NCBI GenBank assembly: GCA_002385745.1
Contig: DGEC01000098.1
Coordinates: 1 to 30,802 of the forward strand
Direction of reading: 5' to 3'
Source of the DNA: Firmicutes bacterium UBA3936
GTDB lineage: Bacteria > Bacillota > Dethiobacteria > Dethiobacterales > Dethiobacteraceae
DNA length: 30,802 bases
The position numbers and the translations under genes were made by a program. Below the pieces are notes generated by a model. That model was not told where the DNA came from. It searched no databases and saw only the letters and a list, made by a program, of their open reading frames with translations. Each line of letters starts with the position of its first letter. The first letter of the stretch is position 1. Shown here in pieces: positions 6,501-13,433 of the stretch.

Positions 6501-9156
6501 ATTCATCGGCAATTTCCGCCAGAGCCTTAATATTTGCCCAGCTGCCTTCAATGTCGCTTGTGTAGGCGCTGGTATGGTCTCCGGCCAGGGTCAGATAATC
6601 AATCTGGCCAACTTTTTCCGAGAGCTTTTCCATCCACAGCTTAAACAGGTTTTCGCCCGATGTTGCATTCCTGTCGAAATGCACGTCGGAAGAAAACCCG
6701 AGATAGACCTCGCCTTCAACCGGGTTTTCACTCCAGCTCCGGATGCCTTCATCAATGACCTTTAGCGACGGTTTGGCTTCAAACGGTGCTGCGCTTACAA
6801 CATTTACCCTGATTTTGGCGGTAAATTCGGCAGCGGGAGCGGACTCATAAATGTTTGCGATCTTCCAGGTGACCTCCCTGTTTTCAGCCGGCAAGCTTCC
6901 CGTTGCCGACAGCAAAGCAGTAAGGTTCAGGCTTTTGCCCACTTCCAGGGTAATTGCATTCCTTGCGGCAAACTCCAGGTTGCGGGGCGCGCCGATGGCT
7001 ACTTTTGTTACTTTGTTAACCGGGAAAAGTTCTCTTCCGCGTACAAGCACATAGGAATAATCTGTTCCGCTTAAGGTGAAGTTCAGAACACACCATGTTT
7101 TGGGGCCCATTTCCGCAGGGCTCTCAACCTTCGTGTAACCGGCAATGTCGGTTGGCGGATCCCATACACCTACGAAATTGTAGCTCTCGTCAAGTTCAAA
7201 GCAGGCGTAGACATATGTGCCGGGGATAATGCCCTGGTCGTCGAGACTGGGATCGTATGCTATATCCGGCGGCCAGGCGTAAATACGTGAAGAACCGGTT
7301 GCAACCAGCTCGGGCGGATCTTCAAAAACAGGCTCCGGATACAGAACAACAAAAAGCAAATCCCCGTCGCTGACGGCCAGCCAGCTGCCGTCTTTCGTAA
7401 GCTCTTCCGGTGTGGAAACGGGTCCGCCGCCGTAACCTTCGATGCCGGCAGGCGCTGCAAGTGTTGAGCCGTCTGTTGCCCTAAAGCCGATTATTAACAG
7501 ATTGTCCAGAGCGTCCAGTCCGTTTAGTTCCTGCATTCTGCCGGAGGACCAGTTGGCATCCTTTTCCGCCGTTTTCATATACTCGTCATAACTGCCCCAA
7601 ACAGCTCCTTTGACTGACGGGTTCAGCATCAAGTCTGCAAGCTCCGGTACGGCCAGCAAATCGCGGTCGAAGTCCGGATCTGGAGCGGGTTCGGGGTCGT
7701 TGACTGTTACGTATGCGTAAAACGAACCGGGGGTTTTGCCGGTAATTCTCAGCTGGGTGTTTCCCCCGAAGGTCCTGGGATCCACTCCGGGAAGGTCGTC
7801 AATGAGCTCGATTTCATCGATTTTGCAGATCTCATAGGGGTTGGTAAAGGGCGGATAAGTACCGGGCGGCAGTGCAATGGTCCCGTCGGGAGGTTTAATG
7901 TCATCTTCTGCCGGTGCCGAAACCCTGCCTTCCGTTCCCGGCTGGACGAATTTTCCGTCGCCAATGCTGACCTGCCCGGCTCCTTCCGCGACAACAACCC
8001 TTGCGCCGGACACCGTAACCGAGTTGCCTGTGCCGGATTCAACGCTGACCGTTGATACATTGCCGGTACCTCTTATTTTGACATTATCGGCATCGACGGC
8101 AATGCTTGTGACCTTGCCGTTTACCACTATGTCAGCCTTGTCGCCTATGGCTTTGATGCTGCCGGCGGTTGTTCCTTCAGCCAGCGTAACCCGTGTGCTG
8201 CCCCCGACAACGACATGTGTAAATGTGCCTTCCAGGATTACATCGTCGCTGCCGTCATTGATGTTAACGACGGTAACATTGCTGTTGCCGCTGACGCTTA
8301 CGCGAATATCACCTGTGGACGGGTCTACATGGATTACCAGGTTGTTAACATTTGCACCGATTATCTTTATCGAGTCGACCCCGCCGCCGTTAACATACAT
8401 GGTGCCTGTGACTGTCGAGTTTACAAGCGTGAAGTCGCCGGTGCCTACTCCCTGGGTTACATAAAGGTCTTTAAACTTTGCACCGTCCAGTATCACCCCC
8501 GGTGTGTTGACAACCACGATGTCGCCGTCTCCGCTGTATGTGCCCGCCTGGTGTATGAACATGTCGATGAGATTGTCAATGACCGTGATAACTTCTGCGC
8601 GGTTAATGGGGTCCTGCGGGCGGAGAAAACCGTCAAACCCCTGTATATAGCCTGCAGCCGCCATGCCGCCGACCCCGGCTTTTGCCCATTCGGACACAGC
8701 CGCAGCATCTTTAAACAGGCCTAATCCCCCAGGATCCGGTTTAATATTAAATACCCGGGATAAGATAACAAATGCCTCTTCGCGCCTGATATTCGATTCT
8801 CCCCTGACCTTATTGCTGCCGGCGTCTCCCTTGACTATGCCGGCGGCGGCAAGCCTGAGGGTGATTTCGTAATACCAGTCGCTTTTTTTCAGGTCTGAGA
8901 ACCGGTTTTCGCCAGCGGTTTGATACGCCATAATCGAGTCTATTACTTTGAAGAACTCGCCTCTTTTGATAGGATTGGACGGTTTAAAGCTTCCGTCTGA
9001 GTAACCGTGGAGAACTCCGGCATTCGACCATTTTTCAATCGTGCCGGCTGCCCAGTGCCCCGCTATGTCGTTGAATGCAGCAAAAACAGAAAGCGGAGGG
9101 AGCATGGAAACCAGCATAACAGCGATTAATACGATTGCCAGTAGCTTGCGTTTCAT
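3565..9156 (-). CDS. SLH-anchored multidomain surface protein with calcineurin-like phosphoesterase domain
   Basis: A secreted wall protein of about 1863 residues. The start at 9156 has GGAGG 8 bases upstream; the in-frame ATG 30 bases earlier does not. Order: signal peptide 1-27; SLH domains at about 28-72, 83-136 and 147-200, which in this family bind cell-wall polymer; a Val/Gly/Asn-rich beta-solenoid-like region at 204-403; the first unknown module at ~498-609 and a half module at ~645-714; then a metallophosphoesterase domain at about 815-1070. All metal-site motifs are present in that domain: Asp824/His826, Asp860, the GNHE of 901-904, His1000, and GHNH with His1038 and His1040. Further modules lie at ~1128-1244, ~1336-1456 and ~1578-1706. 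A 21-cysteine stretch covers 1457-1576 and a FIVAR-like helical domain 1743-1823. The substrate is unknown; phosphoesters or nucleotides outside the cell are plausible. It is transcribed alone. Confidence 0.88.
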   Translation of the reverse strand: MKRKLLAIVLIAVMLVSMLPPLSVFAAFNDIAGHWAAGTIEKWSNAGVLHGYSDGSFKPSNPIKRGEFFKVIDSIMAYQTAGENRFSDLKKSDWYYEITLRLAAAGIVKGDAGSNKVRGESNIRREEAFVILSRVFNIKPDPGGLGLFKDAAAVSEWAKAGVGGMAAAGYIQGFDGFLRPQDPINRAEVITVIDNLIDMFIHQAGTYSGDGDIVVVNTPGVILDGAKFKDLYVTQGVGTGDFTLVNSTVTGTMYVNGGGVDSIKIIGANVNNLVIHVDPSTGDIRVSVSGNSNVTVVNINDGSDDVILEGTFTHVVVGGSTRVTLAEGTTAGSIKAIGDKADIVVNGKVTSIAVDADNVKIRGTGNVSTVSVESGTGNSVTVSGARVVVAEGAGQVSIGDGKFVQPGTEGRVSAPAEDDIKPPDGTIALPPGTYPPFTNPYEICKIDEIELIDDLPGVDPRTFGGNTQLRITGKTPGSFYAYVTVNDPEPAPDPDFDRDLLAVPELADLMLNPSVKGAVWGSYDEYMKTAEKDANWSSGRMQELNGLDALDNLLIIGFRATDGSTLAAPAGIEGYGGGPVSTPEELTKDGSWLAVSDGDLLFVVLYPEPVFEDPPELVATGSSRIYAWPPDIAYDPSLDDQGIIPGTYVYACFELDESYNFVGVWDPPTDIAGYTKVESPAEMGPKTWCVLNFTLSGTDYSYVLVRGRELFPVNKVTKVAIGAPRNLEFAARNAITLEVGKSLNLTALLSATGSLPAENREVTWKIANIYESAPAAEFTAKIRVNVVSAAPFEAKPSLKVIDEGIRSWSENPVEGEVYLGFSSDVHFDRNATSGENLFKLWMEKLSEKVGQIDYLTLAGDHTSAYTSDIEGSWANIKALAEIADEFKAKGFVKNDTLFILGNHECWETAGAAIQTVKDNPDEYPHLQEIVARMYEAGEDPIETPHYIIIPFGAEYTDPEEVDWYGAEYGAAQMFFEDKIAALDEYLGKQAKDIPVFIVAHYPIHTYTAPEGGDRETGNSLKLINVLNKYPNVIFLWGHNHSSADPMYDKVYGPGDFIAIGPGVFGETIRINFTYAGAGCMSDFEYRSSKSSTSLPGGIYVKGKGMLVGISGSTVRIMWYDRPEKEWPSFMPAELSELAAAAAEQKVWYGAGAYRLNEEITESGWLHEDMYGSSSKWANNGTVLGGGASVVIFGFKGTGLDTIAGSITDLAGYAQVTSPSNMGPGRWGIVTGEDGTMVFVLLYTVSDENIWMPKYIGNAQVLSLIDKTITLWDGVDDDDATNWSSTVTWNDIAKSIATYGEATTGGGDEPFSPENADNYTIMANGVEYKVVSGVPQKFVLPVELQALFASYPDNEYGAWYGYSMAASNSPYSKTGIASLGDLADYGEKIVIVGTNTGSLNFANELPEGITGYQNTPLSTTTYHTNSTFADFKDDFVPGTWFFSVSGSASYIILYPDFCACDEPSPSEDDCTICGNLFCGKVIKGKAHTPDDSGCHIVCAVCGVVIIPQGGSGHVPSEEDCLICAECGATGLPRSCSDDEPCAYHNTCQCAKCGNCGANLEEEGCSAPDCNYGEKICKCFEMPAELLQFIEADELDYYMWRGYDNFRANPVEEYTQFGGMLDNGIGNTLGDLRKDVVIVGIKKEGFTAQQIADAVNELELADFGGKAVAYATGSGTSPAAGEALVNASPSWIILRSSQADNIFVVFNILGVSTTGSADTFALADEEQPTDGEETPGDDAVKPDTSGINHAIQEAEAIKANTAVSTDGQDVPAGTCWVTQEEMNRLEAAIAAAIAAKEAAETEEDVNEAMEALENAIAEFENARKAGKAEITGDTETNEEAVEQPAGDVDNNGETDNTATDHGEAA

Positions 9157-9189
9157 CTGAAACCTCCAATCTAATATGTATTTCATAAG

Positions 9190-9228
9190 TACATCACTGT
9201 CACGGGGTCGGTTTATGACAGTGATGTA
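9190..9228 (-). promoter_or_regulatory. Perfect 13-bp inverted repeat upstream of the SLH gene (operator or RNA hairpin)
   Basis: TACATCACTGTCA at 9190-9202 and TGACAGTGATGTA at 9216-9228 are exact reverse complements around a 13-nt spacer. The element ends 34 bp before the SLH start codon. On the minus strand an AT-rich -10-like sequence (TATATT or TATTAT, 9228-9235) abuts the right arm, so the repeat would lie over the transcription start and early leader. A dimeric repressor site is the simplest reading. A leader hairpin is the alternative. No T run follows, which argues against a terminator. Confidence 0.6.
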
Positions 9229-9240
9229 TAATATAACAGG

Positions 9241-9735
9241 TATAGTTATTAAAAAATTCGAAAAATTTTGACATATGCAGCAAAAGCACCCGGCAAACGC
9301 CCGGGAAGCAGGCCATTGACAAGCAGTTAGGAGAGAAACAAAATTCAGGGCACAGATGCCAAATCAGCTATGGAAAAATAAGCTTAATTTTAACAATATA
9401 TATAAACTATAGAATGAATTCTCAGTAAAGCCAATAAAAAAAAGTCATATATGACACATTTCGAAAAAGCCTTCTACCGGCTCCCGCCTTGCTTTACAGC
9501 CCCTGAATGCCTGTCTTTGGGGGAAGCGGGAGCTCTTGTTTGTGTGCCGAGTACAAATAAGCCGGAGCAAATTCATGCGGGCAGCACTATACGGGTTCTG
9601 ACCGGAAACTTCAACCGGCTGCTGAAACTAAGGGACGGTCTTGTAACCTGCCGGTTTTGAGCCGGAAAGGATTTTCTGCGGGTATATTGAATATTGTTAT
9701 ATGCCCTCATGCATTTTCCAGCAAAATTCGCAGAC
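9241..9735. other. Noncoding stretch with structured segments
   Basis: I see no convincing gene here. The most structured part is GCTCCCGC (9480-9487) pairing with GCGGGAGC (9526-9533), enclosing CCCC (9500-9503) and GGGG (9519-9522). Several short CCGG-containing inverted repeats follow up to 9665. The 9370-9450 part is very AT-rich, with -10-like sequences such as TATAGAAT. No known riboswitch consensus was recognised. Confidence 0.3.
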
Positions 9736-9750
9736 GGGGAGGTATGTTTT

Positions 9751-9981
9751 ATGTTGTGTGAAAACATTAAGGGATGCTTGTTTTACAACGACAAAATGGA
9801 TATTGACAGCGCACTTGGCAAAATGTATAAACGGAAATACTGCGAGGGAGACAAGACAATTTGTGCCAGGTACATTGTAGCCAGCAGGATTGGCAGGGAA
9901 AATGTGCCGGCGAACTTATATCCCAATATGCATGAGAGGGCGAAAAAGATTTTGGAGGAAAGAGGCCTGAGTTTGGATTAA
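9751..9981 (+). CDS. Small conserved-looking protein with four cysteines
   Basis: A 76-residue protein. The ATG at 9751 is preferred over the in-frame ATG at 9694 because GGGGAGG sits at 9736-9742. Cysteines fall at 3, 9, 31 and 38 (C-x5-C-x21-C-x6-C), within segments LCENIKGCLFYNDKM and KYCEGDKTICARY. The C-terminal half is a predicted amphipathic helix rich in charge (MHERAKKILEERG). The architecture recalls short clostridial and deltaproteobacterial hypothetical proteins with the same N-terminal Cys pattern, seen here from memory and not verified. Zinc or an iron-sulfur cluster could be bound; that is inference. The epimerase gene starts 33 bp downstream on the same strand, so they may share a transcript. 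Confidence 0.75.
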   Translation: MLCENIKGCLFYNDKMDIDSALGKMYKRKYCEGDKTICARYIVASRIGRENVPANLYPNMHERAKKILEERGLSLD

Positions 9982-10014
9982 GCAGGGCGGAGATGCCGCA
10001 TTGGGAGTGAAAAG

Positions 10015-11160
10015 GTGAAGAAAAAAATCATGGTCGTATTTGGGACAAGGCCGGAGGCAATCAAGATGTGCCCTCTTGTTAAAGAGCTAAAGGCAAGAAG
10101 GCTGGAAGTGGTTGTCTGTGTAACCGGGCAGCACCGGGAGATGCTGGATCAGGTGCTTGAGGCCTTTGCCGTCTCTCCCGATTATGACCTGGCGGTAATG
10201 GAGGAAAAGCAGAGCTTGTTTGATATTACAAGCAAGGTTTTGCTGCAGATGAAGGACGTTTTGACGGAGGTCAGGCCCGATGTGGTTCTGGTGCACGGGG
10301 ACACAACCACAACCTTTGCCGCGGCTTTGGCCTGCTTTTACCTGCAGATACCGGTGGGGCATGTGGAAGCGGGTCTGCGGACATATAATATTTATTCGCC
10401 TTACCCGGAGGAATTTAACCGGGAAGCGGTAGGCCTTTTGGCCGAGTACCATTTTGCGCCTACGGAAAAGGCCAAAGAGAATTTGCTCCGGGAAGGGAAA
10501 AGGGCGGAGAGGATTTTTGTCACGGGCAATACGGCCATTGACGCTTTGAAAACCACCGTGCGGGAAGATTACAGCCATGAATACCTGGAGTGGGCAAAAG
10601 ACAGCCGGTTGATTATGATTACCGCCCACCGCCGGGAAAACCTGGGCGAACCCATGCGGCGCATGTTTTCCGCCATCAGGCGGATTGTGGATGAATACAG
10701 GGATCTGAAGGCCATTTATCCTGTTCACCTGAATCCTGTGGTCAGGGAGGCGGCCGCTGAGATACTGGGAGGCTGCGATAGGATAAGGCTGGTTGAACCG
10801 CTGGATGTTTTGGATTTTCATAATTTTATGGCCCGGGCTTATTTGATATTGACCGACAGCGGGGGGATTCAGGAGGAAGCCCCCAGTCTCGGCAAGCCGG
10901 TGCTGGTGATGCGGGAGGAAACGGAAAGGCCGGAAGGGATTGCAGCGGGGACGCTCCGGCTGGTGGGCACGGACGAGGAGACTATTTACCGGACCTTTAA
11001 GCTGCTGCTGGAGGACGAAGGAGAATACCTGAAGATGAGCCGGGCAAGCAACCCTTATGGCGACGGGTTTGCCAGCCGGCGAATTGCCGATATCCTTGAG
11101 TACGGGAAAATAATGCAGGAGTACTCCGGGTGGCCAAAGACGCAAAAAAGCGGGGATTAA
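10015..11160 (+). CDS. wecB: UDP-N-acetylglucosamine 2-epimerase (non-hydrolysing)
   Basis: A 381-residue cytoplasmic enzyme that interconverts UDP-GlcNAc and UDP-ManNAc for surface polysaccharide or secondary wall polymer synthesis; the Gram-positive name is mnaA. The N-terminal signature GTRPEAIKM is present. Residues matching the known active site are Asp96 (HGDTTTTF), Glu118 (HVEAGLRT), the following PEEFNR segment, and His205 (ITAHRREN). The UDP-binding DSGGIQEEAP segment is near residue 283. Length matches the family. The start is GTG, with GGGAG 7 bases upstream. A terminator overlaps its stop codon. ManNAc would feed the neighbouring glycosyltransferase and polymerase genes or the wall polymer that SLH proteins bind; that link is inference. 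Confidence 0.95.
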   Translation: MKKKIMVVFGTRPEAIKMCPLVKELKARRLEVVVCVTGQHREMLDQVLEAFAVSPDYDLAVMEEKQSLFDITSKVLLQMKDVLTEVRPDVVLVHGDTTTTFAAALACFYLQIPVGHVEAGLRTYNIYSPYPEEFNREAVGLLAEYHFAPTEKAKENLLREGKRAERIFVTGNTAIDALKTTVREDYSHEYLEWAKDSRLIMITAHRRENLGEPMRRMFSAIRRIVDEYRDLKAIYPVHLNPVVREAAAEILGGCDRIRLVEPLDVLDFHNFMARAYLILTDSGGIQEEAPSLGKPVLVMREETERPEGIAAGTLRLVGTDEETIYRTFKLLLEDEGEYLKMSRASNPYGDGFASRRIADILEYGKIMQEYSGWPKTQKSGD

Positions 11161-11173
11161 ACCCCGCTTTTTT
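11144..11173 (+). terminator. Rho-independent terminator overlapping the epimerase stop codon
   Basis: AAAAAAGCGGGG (11144-11155) pairs perfectly with CCCCGCTTTTTT (11162-11173) around a 6-nt loop. The TAA stop of the epimerase gene lies in the loop, so the last codons form the left arm. Confidence 0.9.
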
Positions 11174-11218
11174 GGCAGTCCTGCCTGGAGAGCCGGCAAT
11201 AATATGTGAAATGAACTG

Positions 11219-11252
11219 AAAAGTCCGCTTTCATAAATCAAAGCGGACTTTT
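11219..11252. terminator. Bidirectional terminator between convergent genes
   Basis: AAAAGTCCGCTTT (11219-11231) and AAAGCGGACTTTT (11240-11252) form a perfect 13-bp stem with an 8-nt loop. It sits 17 bp past the stop of the minus-strand polymerase gene and serves mainly that operon, with A/T runs on both sides. Confidence 0.85.
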
Positions 11253-11269
11253 GGGGGTAAATATGATGA

Positions 11270-12901
11270 TTATGAAGCATCTGCTTCCTGGCTTTCGAGC
11301 TTTAGGCAAAGGAAAATCACGGCGGCCGTGAGCCAGAAAAGCATTGTTATTTTCGGCATGTAGATAATGACTTCGGCGATGCCCTGGGTGAGGATGCCAA
11401 GCAGGGCGGACAAGGCGGCCATTACGGTGTGGCTTAGGAATTTGTCGCGGCTTGTGCCCAGGGCTTTCATTCCCCTTTTAAAGATGCCGGCCAGCAGCCA
11501 GAGGAAGGCGAGAAGTCCGATAATGCCCATCTCAGCCATGATTTGCAGGTAGGCGTTGTGACTGTGGAAGGGCCTTTTTGTCCTGTCAAGCATGTAATAG
11601 GGGTACATCTTTTGAAAGGCCTGGTAGCCAAGGCCGACGCCGGTTAAGGGGTAGTCTTTGACCATCCCCAGGGTTTCTTTCCAGACTGTTAAACGGTAGG
11701 CTGTGGAAGTATCCTGCGGGTCGCCGATGCTGGAAAAACGCTGCAGGAAGACATCGGGCATGGCGGCTGCCCCGATCAGGGCGGCTATCAGGAGCAGGAT
11801 GATTAATCTCCTGTCCTTGAGGAGAATAAAGAAGACGGCGGCCACAAGCAGGCCGAGCAGACCTCCGCGGGAGAAGGTTAAAAGCAGGCAGAGGGCAAGG
11901 GTGCAGGCTGTGATAAGGTAAAAAAGCTTGGCCTGCGGTTTTTTGGCGGTAAAAAAGAGGGCTGCTGCAAAAGGTATCAGCATCAGCAGGTATTCGGCCA
12001 GGACATTGGGGTTGCCGAAAAAGGAGTAAACTCTTACGGTAATGCCGGAGCCGCGAACGGGATCTATCCAGCCCTCTTCCATGGGGGCGCCGGTTAAATA
12101 CTGGTAGATGCCAAAAAGGGCAACGAGAAGTCCTGAGAGAAGGGCAATGATAAGAAAGGTTTTTAATTCTTTCTTTGTTTTAATCTGATTTATGAGTACG
12201 AAAAAGGCGAGGAAGGAAAAAGCATACATGGCGAGATCCCGCAGGCTGCCCTTAAGTGTTGCCGAACCAAGGGTAGCCAGGACTGCCGTAAGCAGGTATA
12301 TTACAAGGGCCGGCTCTACGGGCAAGGGGAAGAGTTTCAGCCTGCCTTTCAGGACGGAGTGTACGGCAAAGGACACGCCAACCAGTCCGGCCAGGAGAAG
12401 CAGCATTTCGTTGGTGACAAAAGGCAGGGCAAAGGCAAGTAAAAAGAGCCCCCAGCCGGTATTATGCAGCACCGGGAAAAGAACTGCGGCTGCTGCCAAA
12501 AGTTTCAGGGCCAGGCTGAAGGGCAAAAGAGCAAGGGCTGCCAGCGCAAGTATGCCACAGATGATAAAAAGCAGGTAAGGGCGGGCCGTTGTATATTTAT
12601 AAGCACGGTAGGTTATGCTTGCGGGCAGGCTCTTGCCTGCGAGGCGGGAAATGGGCAGCAATATTTTGCCAAGCAGCCATTGTGGCGCACGGTAAAGCCT
12701 GTAGAGCAGGCTCTTATGCCAGATGGGAGGGGAAACATCCCTATGCCACAGGACCTTTGCCAGGGTGCTTGCGGCAAAGACTGCGGACAAAGAGGCGGCG
12801 AGCCTGTCCAGGGCGGCGGCCGTTTTGCTGCCTTTCCGGCAATTGGAAAGGAAAAGGGCAAGTTTCGTGGTTAGCCTGGCTGTTAAACTGTGAGCAAACA
12901 A
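11270..12901 (-). CDS. O-antigen ligase / polysaccharide polymerase-like membrane protein (Wzy_C family)
   Basis: A 543-residue polytopic membrane protein. The first ~105 residues are largely soluble and basic; about ten to twelve hydrophobic segments follow. The family signature is clear: TFSRGGLLGLL with Arg345, then a large external loop ending in FHSHNAYLQIMAEMGIIG with His448. In this family that loop joins or polymerises lipid-linked sugar chains outside the membrane. The start is TTG at 12901, chosen because a near-perfect AAAGGAGG lies 7 bases upstream. It is the third gene of a minus-strand operon, 33 bp after the DUF4330 gene. In an SLH-bearing Firmicute it more likely polymerises or attaches a wall polysaccharide than an LPS O-antigen; that is inference. 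Confidence 0.88.
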   Translation of the reverse strand: MFAHSLTARLTTKLALFLSNCRKGSKTAAALDRLAASLSAVFAASTLAKVLWHRDVSPPIWHKSLLYRLYRAPQWLLGKILLPISRLAGKSLPASITYRAYKYTTARPYLLFIICGILALAALALLPFSLALKLLAAAAVLFPVLHNTGWGLFLLAFALPFVTNEMLLLLAGLVGVSFAVHSVLKGRLKLFPLPVEPALVIYLLTAVLATLGSATLKGSLRDLAMYAFSFLAFFVLINQIKTKKELKTFLIIALLSGLLVALFGIYQYLTGAPMEEGWIDPVRGSGITVRVYSFFGNPNVLAEYLLMLIPFAAALFFTAKKPQAKLFYLITACTLALCLLLTFSRGGLLGLLVAAVFFILLKDRRLIILLLIAALIGAAAMPDVFLQRFSSIGDPQDTSTAYRLTVWKETLGMVKDYPLTGVGLGYQAFQKMYPYYMLDRTKRPFHSHNAYLQIMAEMGIIGLLAFLWLLAGIFKRGMKALGTSRDKFLSHTVMAALSALLGILTQGIAEVIIYMPKITMLFWLTAAVIFLCLKLESQEADAS

Positions 12902-12934
12902 TGAAATGCCTCCTTTAGGGGGACCTGAAAGGTG

Positions 12935-13432
12935 CTAGTCTTCTATGTCGACCTTGAGAACGGTGGTGCTGACCATAAAATCCCTGTTGCCCAGGACAAC
13001 GGTGCTGCCGACGCGCAATTCATAGGAAGCAATGGCAACCGCTTTATCCGTAACAGAGGCATATCCTTCCCAGGTCACAAGCATATCAAAGCGTTCCGGA
13101 ACGTCGGCCAAAACCACCCGGCCGTCCGCCGTTTCAACGGGTTCTTTGTGGGGAGTGACTTCCGCCGCAATTATTTTCCCCAAATGGCTTTTGGCGGTGG
13201 GGTCAAAGACGGTGCTTCCCACCTGCACGGCATCCACTGTGTACTGGCTGACATTGGAAACCAGGGCCAGGACAACCACTTTCTTTCCGCCGGTGCCGGG
13301 CTGGCCCGCTCTTTGCGGGCGGGTAAAGTGGTAGGCGCCCCCGGCTACGACGGCAATTACCAGGATCAGAACCAAAAGGTCAATAATATTGATCAGACCG
13401 AATAATCTGCCTTTTTCGTCCAACAGCCTCAA
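12935..13432 (-). CDS. DUF4330 family membrane-anchored protein
   Basis: A 165-residue protein. A cytoplasmic N-terminus (MRLLDEKGRLFGLINIIDLL) leads into one membrane segment at about residues 13-34; the remaining ~130 residues are an extracytoplasmic beta-rich domain with many Val. This matches DUF4330, a family of unknown function often found beside exopolysaccharide genes. The start is TTG, 1 bp after the stop of the glycosyltransferase gene, with AAAGGA inside the end of that gene. The two are therefore likely translationally coupled. Context suggests a role in assembly or export of the polymer made by its neighbours. Confidence 0.85.
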   Translation of the reverse strand: MRLLDEKGRLFGLINIIDLLVLILVIAVVAGGAYHFTRPQRAGQPGTGGKKVVVLALVSNVSQYTVDAVQVGSTVFDPTAKSHLGKIIAAEVTPHKEPVETADGRVVLADVPERFDMLVTWEGYASVTDKAVAIASYELRVGSTVVLGNRDFMVSTTVLKVDIED

Positions 13433-13433
13433 A

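Noticed and set aside
9268..9273. TTGACA on the plus strand as a promoter
   Set aside because: No -10 hexamer at a suitable distance and no plus-strand gene for nearly 500 bp.
9451..9660. Possible 69-residue gene in the noncoding stretch
   Set aside because: No Shine-Dalgarno before the ATG, no recognisable family, and the frame covers strong inverted repeats that suggest noncoding sequence.
9470..9670. Known riboswitch in the structured stretch
   Set aside because: I compared by eye with cyclic-di-GMP, cobalamin and Moco-type consensus features and found no convincing match.
10087..11280. Long minus-strand frame of 397 codons opposite the epimerase
   Set aside because: The opposite strand encodes a complete, motif-verified epimerase. 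The antisense product resembles no family and overlaps two terminators.
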